A program made the position numbers and the translations under genes. Under the pieces are notes generated by a model, which was not told where the DNA came from, made no database searches, and saw only the letters and a program-made list of their open reading frames with translations. A DNA stretch of 64,000 nt from Methyloceanibacter sp. wino2 (GTDB lineage Bacteria; Pseudomonadota; Alphaproteobacteria; Rhizobiales; Methyloligellaceae), in the NCBI RefSeq assembly GCF_003071365.1, contig NZ_CP028960.1:992001-1056000 (forward strand), in the 5' to 3' direction. Shown here one piece after another: positions 58,882 through 64,000 of the stretch; position 1 is the stretch's first letter; every line of letters starts with the position of its first letter.

Positions 58882-60340
58882 CTAGAGCAGGCTTCCCTGA
58901 GAACCGTCAGGGTTCGATTTGGCTTTTTTCCTCGCCGTCCCAGCTGGCTTCGGTTTCGGCGCCGCAGGCTCGGCTGGTGTGTCGCCCAACACCTGGGCAC
59001 CGATATGGCCATCCGAGAACTGAATGTCGAGCGCCTCGCCCGCATGGACGGCGCCGGCGCTGCGCACCATCGCGCCCTCCGCGTCTCGGATGAGCGCAAA
59101 TCCGCGCGCAAGGACGTTGTGATAGCCGAGCGTACCCAAGAGCTTCGCCTGCGCATCGAGCCGCTGGCGCGCCTTCTCGACACGAGCGGTGATGGCCCGG
59201 GCACGGTCCCGATCGAGGCGCTTGAGCAAGTCGCGTGCCGTGGCGGCGCGGCGGGCTACTAGCCCGGCCGCAAAGCAGCCGCCGTACGCGCCAGAACGGC
59301 CCGATGGCTCTGGGTGTTCGCCCGCAAGGACTGGAGAAGCCGACCACTCGCCGTATCGAGCCGCTGGCGCGGCAGGCCCAGAATGGCTTCCCTGCGGGCA
59401 GGCCTCGGGCTGAGGCCGTGACACGGCTGCGCCAATGCTCCACCGCCCGGCGCATCGTGCCGGCCATGCGCACGCCGTAGGTCTGCACGGCGCTCAGAAG
59501 TTCGGAGCGAACCGGGACGGCGCGCTCGGCCGCCGCGGTTGGAGTCGGCGCCCGGTAGTCGGCCACGAGGTCGATCAAGGTCCAGTCCGTCTCGTGGCCG
59601 ACGGCGGAGATCAGCGGAATGGCGCTCGCGGCCGCGGCCCGCACGACGATCTCCTCGTTGAAGCCCCAAAGATCTTCCAGGCTGCCGCCGCCCCGCGCCA
59701 CGATGATGAGGTCCGGGACAATACCTTCCGTGGCGGCGCCTGCGTTGAAGCCGGCGATGGCCGCGGCGACATCCGCCGCGCACGTGTCGCCTTGCACCCG
59801 CACGGGCCACACGATGACATGGGACGGGAAGCGGTCGCCGAGGCGATGAAGAATGTCGCGGATGACGGCGCCCGTAGGCGAGGTCACCACGCCGATGACG
59901 TCCGGCAGAAAGGGCAGCTCCTGTTTGCGTTCCTCGTCGAACAGGCCCTCGGCGGCAAGCTGCTTCTTGCGCTGCTCCAGCAGCGCCATGAGCGCGCCGG
60001 CGCCCGCCGGCTCCAGGTCCTCGATCACGATCTGATATTTCGACCCGCCGGGATAGGTGGTGATCTTGCCCTTGGCGACGATCTCCAGACCTTCCTCAGG
60101 TTTGAATTTCAGCCGCGAGAATGTGCCGCGCCAGACCACCGCCTCGATGGCCGCGTTCTCGTCCTTCAGCCGGAAATAGCAATGGCCGGAGGCATGCGGC
60201 CCGCGATAGCCCGAGACCTCGCCGCGCAGGCGCACGAGGCCGTAGGCGTCCTCGACGGTGCGCTTCAGCGCAAAAGCCAGCTCCGACACCGAGTATTCGG
60301 TGACGTTGGTCGACTCAGGCTGTGGATTGCGGGGTGCCAT
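58882..60340 (-). CDS. xseA: Exodeoxyribonuclease VII large subunit, broken by two frameshifts
   Basis: The ATG at 60340 begins a normal XseA: OB-fold ([35 protein letters not shown]) and catalytic core ([69 protein letters not shown]). The frame then moves twice: once at the GGG of 59396-59398 and once at the CCC of 59263-59265 (plus-strand letters). After both shifts the reading continues as [11 protein letters not shown] to [18 protein letters not shown] and ends QGSLL. Adding one base to each run restores a 486-residue protein. It is therefore either a recent pseudogene or, more probably, a sequencing or assembly error. Confidence 0.87.
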
Positions 60341-60465
60341 TCAGGGCGTCTCTTCTTCTAAACTGCCGTTGTCGTGCTAAGAGCGCGACTTCCTTCAAGC
60401 GGCATGACCTTACCATTAGGGCATACAGGCGCAGGGTTGGCGGAACAAGCGGGGCAACGACAGTC

Positions 60466-61740
60466 GTGAACGTACTTCTCATCGGCGGCGGCGGGCGCGA
60501 GCATGCGCTGGCCTGGAAACTGGCGCAGAGCCCTCTCCTCGACACGCTCTACTGCGCGCCCGGAAATGCAGGCATCGCCGAGACCGCCGAACTGGTCGAG
60601 CTCGATGTGGGCGATCATGGCGCGGTCGCCAAATTCTGCGCGGAGAAGCAGATCGGGCTCGTGGTCATCGGCCCCGAGGCGCCGCTGGTTGCTGGCCTCG
60701 CGGACGATCTGGAGGCGCAAGGCATCCCCGTATTCGGCCCGTCCAAGGCGGCATCGGCTTTGGAGGGCTCGAAAGGTTTCACCAAGGACCTCTGCACCGA
60801 GTTCGGCATCCCCACCGCCGCCTACGGACGCTTCACGGACGCCGCCGCCGCCAAGACCTATCTGGCTGAGCAGAAACTGCCGATCGTGATCAAGGCCGAT
60901 GGTCTTGCCGCCGGCAAAGGCGTCGTTATCGCCGAAAGCCGGGACGAGGCCGATGCCGCCATCGACGCCTGTTTCGAGGGGGCTTTCGGCGCGGCCGGCG
61001 CGGAAGTCGTCGTCGAAGAGTTTCTGGGCGGCGAAGAGGCGAGCTTCTTCGCGCTCGTCGATGGCGAGACTGCCCTGCCGCTGGCAACGGCCCAGGATCA
61101 CAAGCGCGTCCACGACGGCGACCAGGGTCCCAACACGGGCGGCATGGGCGCCTACTCCCCCGCCCCCATCATGACCGAGGCGCTATGCGCCCGGACCATG
61201 GACGAAATCATCCTGCCAACGGTCGCGGCCATGAAGGCGCGCGGGACGCCGTTCAAGGGCGTGCTCTATGCGGGGCTGATGATCGAGGACGGGGCGCCGA
61301 AACTCATCGAATACAATGTGCGCTTCGGCGACCCGGAGGCACAGCCGCTGATGATGCGGCTGAAGTCGGACCTCCTGCCCGTGCTGCTGGCGACGGCGCA
61401 AGGAAAGCTCGCAGGTGTGACCCTGGACTGGGAGGCCGACGCGGCGCTCTGCGTGGTGATGGCGGCGAAGGGCTATCCGGGCGCATACGACAAAGGCACC
61501 GAGATCAAGGGGCTCGAGCGGGCCGGCGCCGATCCGCGCACCGCAATCTTTCACGCAGGCACGACGCGCGACGGGCCCCGGCTTCTCGCCAGCGGCGGCC
61601 GCGTGCTCGGCGTGACGGCGCTCGGGGAGGACATCGCCCAGGCGCAGACCCGCGCCTATAAGGCGGTGGATGCGATCGACTGGCCCGGCGGCTTCTGCCG
61701 TCGCGATATCGGCTGGCGGGCTCTGAAGCGCGGCGTCTGA
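60466..61740 (+). CDS. purD: Phosphoribosylamine-glycine ligase
   Basis: This 424-residue ATP-grasp enzyme makes GAR in purine synthesis. Motifs are [65 protein letters not shown] and [14 protein letters not shown]. The frame is open from 60322, but GTG 60466 gives the usual N-terminus. It is divergent from xseA. Confidence 0.95.
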   Translation: MNVLLIGGGGREHALAWKLAQSPLLDTLYCAPGNAGIAETAELVELDVGDHGAVAKFCAEKQIGLVVIGPEAPLVAGLADDLEAQGIPVFGPSKAASALEGSKGFTKDLCTEFGIPTAAYGRFTDAAAAKTYLAEQKLPIVIKADGLAAGKGVVIAESRDEADAAIDACFEGAFGAAGAEVVVEEFLGGEEASFFALVDGETALPLATAQDHKRVHDGDQGPNTGGMGAYSPAPIMTEALCARTMDEIILPTVAAMKARGTPFKGVLYAGLMIEDGAPKLIEYNVRFGDPEAQPLMMRLKSDLLPVLLATAQGKLAGVTLDWEADAALCVVMAAKGYPGAYDKGTEIKGLERAGADPRTAIFHAGTTRDGPRLLASGGRVLGVTALGEDIAQAQTRAYKAVDAIDWPGGFCRRDIGWRALKRGV

Positions 61741-61759
61741 GACTTCGTCCGTCGGCGGC

Positions 61760-61786
61760 GCATTAGGGAGAAATTCACCCTAACGC
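61760..61786. repeat. Inverted repeat after purD
   Basis: GCATTAGGG (61760-61768) and CCCTAACGC (61778-61786) form nine-base arms with one mismatch and a 9-base loop. It lies 20 bp after the purD stop without a T run, so it may be a weak terminator or an operator for the next gene. Confidence 0.4.
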
Positions 61787-61851
61787 CATAGGAAAACCGT
61801 CGGGCACCGTTTCGCCCCGTTTTTGTCACCGGAAAATGTTGTGTTTTCACG

Positions 61852-62271
61852 ATGGCGTCACTATCTCCAAGACAAGCTAACGCACAGCCAGCATCTGAGA
61901 ATCGCGCGATGACATTCGATATGCCCATTTCCAAGAAGACCGTTTCCGGCGTTGTGGGCGTCGTTGCGATCCTTTTCTATCTCTGGCTGCTGACGTGGTC
62001 CGCCCCCGCCAATGCGATGGGCGGCGTGATCACAGGGCCCGAAGCACCCGGCGTCGACGTTCATCAGGTCAAGAGAATCTTCAAACGCGACCGCACGCCC
62101 GTCTACCCGTATTACGCCCAGGGTCCGGGCCGTAAGGGCTGGTCGTCCTATATCGGCTTCGTGCCCTATAGCTGGGGCAATGTCGAGAACGAGGCGATCC
62201 AGCGGAACCAGTATCCCATGCGTTATTGGCCGCATAATCAGAACGCCCCGCTCCCGCGTCCCTATCGCTAG
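61852..62271 (+). CDS. Small secreted protein of unknown function
   Basis: This 139-residue protein (ATG 61909 would give 120) has a signal-like helix (VVGVVAILFYLWLLTWSAPANA) with a probable cut after ANA. The mature part of about 83 residues is rich in P, Y, W, R and N (RDRTPVYPYYAQGPGRKGW, QYPMRYWPHNQNAPLPRPYR). I recognise no family. It is unlinked to its neighbours and ends 62 bp before the tadA stop. Confidence 0.6.
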   Translation: MASLSPRQANAQPASENRAMTFDMPISKKTVSGVVGVVAILFYLWLLTWSAPANAMGGVITGPEAPGVDVHQVKRIFKRDRTPVYPYYAQGPGRKGWSSYIGFVPYSWGNVENEAIQRNQYPMRYWPHNQNAPLPRPYR

Positions 62272-62333
62272 CCGTTAGCGCTCGCCGCCCCCCCCCATCG
62301 TCACTCGTGTCTTACGCGTTCGTTCCGGAACGC

Positions 62334-62822
62334 TCAGCGCCGCGCGGCGAAGAAATCCCGTAGCAACGACGACGACGCCGTCTCGCCGATGCCCCCATAG
62401 ATTTCGGGGGCATGATGGCAGGTGGACTGGCTGAAGAAGCGTGGGCCGTGCTCCACGGCGCCGCCCTTGGGATCGCTTGCCCCGAAATAAAGACGCCGGA
62501 TGCGGGCGAACGAAATCGCGCCCGCGCACATGGCGCAGGGCTCGAGCGTCACGTAGAGATCGCAGTCGATCAGCCGCTCGCTGCCAAGCGCCGCGGCTGC
62601 AGCCCGCAGCGCCAAAATTTCGGCATGAGCCGTGGGATCGCGCAGCTCCAGCGTGCGATTGCCGGCCTTCGCCAGCACCGACCCGTTCCCATCGACAACG
62701 ACCGCGCCGACCGGCACCTCGCCACGGCCTGCTGCCGCGCGCGCTTCGTCCAGCGCGAGATCCATCGGGGTCGATTTGGAGCGCTTGCCGGAAGCGCCAT
62801 CTTCTGCAAGCTTCGCCGTCAT
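62334..62822 (-). CDS. tadA: tRNA-specific adenosine deaminase
   Basis: This protein of 162 residues (143 from the internal ATG 62765, which matches the family start better) deaminates A34 to inosine in tRNA-Arg. Zinc and catalytic motifs are TAHAEI (His and Glu) and EPCAMCAGA, followed by RIRRLYFGASDPKGGAVEHG. If the 62822 start is used, its ATG overlaps the ATG of the divergent rluB within CATG. Confidence 0.94.
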   Translation of the reverse strand: MTAKLAEDGASGKRSKSTPMDLALDEARAAAGRGEVPVGAVVVDGNGSVLAKAGNRTLELRDPTAHAEILALRAAAAALGSERLIDCDLYVTLEPCAMCAGAISFARIRRLYFGASDPKGGAVEHGPRFFSQSTCHHAPEIYGGIGETASSSLLRDFFAARR

Positions 62823-63651
62823 GAAAGCAAAGGTGAACGAACGGGCGACCGGCGGTCAAGCGCCGCGGAAACGCAGCCGCACGCGCCCCGCGCCGCCCAA
62901 GCGCGAGTTGGAGCCGATGCGCATCGCCAAGGCGATCGCCCATGCCGGGCTGTGCTCCCGCCGCGACGCGGAGAAATGGATCGAGGCCGGCCGCGTCAGC
63001 GTCAACGGCACGGTCCTGACGACCCCCGCTCATGTGGTGAGCGCGGAGGACACGATCCTGGTGGACGGGGAGCCCCTCCCCTCCCTGCACGCGCCCCGTC
63101 TGTGGCGCTACAACAAGCCGAAGGGCCTCGTGACAAGCCACAAGGATCCGGAGGGCCGGCCCACTGTTTTCGCCAACCTGCCCGACACGCTGCCGCGCGT
63201 GGTCTCCATCGGACGCCTCGACATCAACACCGAGGGCCTGCTGCTGCTGACGACTGACGGCGCCTTGGCGCGCCACTTAGAGCTTCCGAGCACGGGCTGG
63301 GTCCGGCGTTATCGCGTGCGAGCGCACGGCCAGGTCAGCCAGGGCGCGCTCGATGCCCTCAAGGGCGGCGTCACCATCGACGGCATCCGTTACGGGCCCA
63401 TCGAGGCCAAGATCGAACGGACCCAAGGCAGCAATGTCTGGCTGCTCATCGGGCTGCGCGAAGGCAAGAACCGCGAAGTGAAGCGCATCGCCGCGCATCT
63501 GGGCCTCACCGTGACCCGGCTGATCCGCACCTCCTTCGGCCCCTTCTCCTTGGGCGATCTGCCGACCGGGACGGTGGACGAGGTCAAACGCAAGGTGATC
63601 GCCGACCAACTCGGCCCCACACTCGCCCGAGAACTCGGTGTGAAGAGCTGA
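62821..63651 (+). CDS. rluB: Ribosomal large subunit pseudouridine synthase B family
   Basis: This protein of 276 residues has an R/K/P-rich N-terminus, an S4 RNA-binding domain (MRIAKAIAHAGLCSRRDAEKWI, GRVSVNGTVL) and the catalytic Asp in GRLDINTEGLLLLT, plus GLREGKNREVKRI. It probably modifies U2605 of 23S rRNA. ATG 62821 lacks a ribosome site; ATG 62917 has GGAG close by and keeps the S4 domain. Its stop overlaps rsmD (TGATG). Confidence 0.92.
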   Translation: MKAKVNERATGGQAPRKRSRTRPAPPKRELEPMRIAKAIAHAGLCSRRDAEKWIEAGRVSVNGTVLTTPAHVVSAEDTILVDGEPLPSLHAPRLWRYNKPKGLVTSHKDPEGRPTVFANLPDTLPRVVSIGRLDINTEGLLLLTTDGALARHLELPSTGWVRRYRVRAHGQVSQGALDALKGGVTIDGIRYGPIEAKIERTQGSNVWLLIGLREGKNREVKRIAAHLGLTVTRLIRTSFGPFSLGDLPTGTVDEVKRKVIADQLGPTLARELGVKS

Positions 63652-64000
63652 TGCGCATCGTCGCCGGACGCTTCAAGGGCAAGTCGCTCGATGCGCCCAA
63701 AGGCCTGAACACGCGCCCAACGTCGGACCGGGTCCGCGAGGCGCTGTTCAACGTCCTCACCCATGGCGCGCCGGAGATCGCGTTCGAGCGCACGCGCGTC
63801 CTCGACCTATTCTCGGGCTCCGGCGCGTTGGGTCTGGAGGCGGTCTCTCGCGGCGCCCGCTACTGCCTCTTCATCGAGGAAGACGCCGGCGCGCGCGGTA
63901 CGATCCGCCGCAATGTGGAAGCGCTCGGGCTCACCGGCGTGAGCAAGATCTGGCGGCGCGATGCCACCCGGCTCGGCCCCGTGGGCACGATGAGCCCGTT
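63651..64000 (+). CDS. rsmD: 16S rRNA (guanine-966-N2)-methyltransferase, 5' part only
   Basis: The first 116 residues run off the end of the window. The start MRIVAGRFKGKSLDAP, TRPTSDRVREALFNVL and the SAM motif VLDLFSGSGALGLEA identify RsmD. The DPPY motif lies beyond the end. It overlaps the rluB stop by one base, so the two are coupled. Confidence 0.93.
   Translation, partial: MRIVAGRFKGKSLDAPKGLNTRPTSDRVREALFNVLTHGAPEIAFERTRVLDLFSGSGALGLEAVSRGARYCLFIEEDAGARGTIRRNVEALGLTGVSKIWRRDATRLGPVGTMSP

Overview
The window is GC-rich, densely coded chromosomal DNA with no mobile element, CRISPR array, rRNA or tRNA that I can recognise. Gene content and order point to an alphaproteobacterium of the Hyphomicrobiales (Rhizobiales). 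The evidence is a CcrM-type methyltransferase beside rnhB and mutY, the set mutY / DUF721 / two DsbA-like genes / smc, ispH-thrB-rnhA-peroxiredoxin, ctaC-D-B-(coxF)-G-E followed by DUF983-SURF1-thrC-M16 peptidase-GNAT, an IalB-family protein, an LPS core/lipid A block (waaA-lpxK) followed by DUF2093-xseA-purD, and tadA/rluB-rsmD. The genus cannot be fixed from the sequence alone; a methylotroph-type relative (Hyphomicrobium/Methyloceanibacter-like) is only a guess.

Layout. 0.1-3.8 kb: a large autotransporter adhesin broken by one frameshift. 3.8-6.4 kb: two paired small glycosyltransferases, divergent from a radical SAM protein. 6.5-10.3 kb: rnhB, an alpha/beta hydrolase, ccrM, mutY. 10.4-16.2 kb: DUF721, two thiol-disulfide proteins, smc. 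16.3-18.9 kb: the ATP synthase Fo operon atpI-B-E-F'-F. 18.9-22 kb: a TreT-like glycosyltransferase, a DUF2233 protein and a lipoprotein. 22.1-27 kb: ispH, thrB, rnhA, peroxiredoxin, a small lipoprotein, a DsbD-N-like protein and yqgE. 27-34.7 kb (minus): SURF1, thrC, M16 peptidase, GNAT and a membrane PAS-GGDQF-EAL protein, with GTGA overlaps at thrC/M16 and GNAT/EAL. 34.8-40 kb (minus): the aa3-type cytochrome c oxidase operon. 40.5-44.7 kb: ialB-like, a divergent hxlR-type regulator and Old Yellow Enzyme pair, a membrane protein and DUF3108. 44.7-51 kb (minus): gshA, cyoDCBA (bo3-type ubiquinol oxidase) and rsmE; ubiA diverges from rsmE. 52.3-61.7 kb: cysQ-like, DUF4170, an MsbA-like ABC transporter, a DUF374-WaaA fusion, lpxK, DUF2093, xseA (broken by two frameshifts) and purD. 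61.8-64 kb: a small secreted protein, tadA, rluB and the 5' part of rsmD.

Working together. The window holds much of an aerobic energy system: Fo-ATPase, a cytochrome c oxidase with its assembly factors (CtaG, SURF1, CtaB), and a second quinol-oxidising terminal oxidase whose heme O could come from the same CtaB. UbiA supplies ubiquinone. A second theme is the envelope (autotransporter, MsbA-like exporter, WaaA/LpxK, lipoproteins).

The most notable items are a single-ORF fusion of a DUF374 acyltransferase with WaaA; a near-perfect inverted repeat between the divergent hxlR and OYE genes; a fourfold 15-bp duplication that multiplies the first beta strand of a glycosyltransferase; cyoABCD lying between rsmE and gshA; and three one-base frameshifts (one in the autotransporter, two in xseA) that all map to G/C triplet runs and can each be repaired by one extra G or C. 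I did not find a convincing wholly new multi-gene system.
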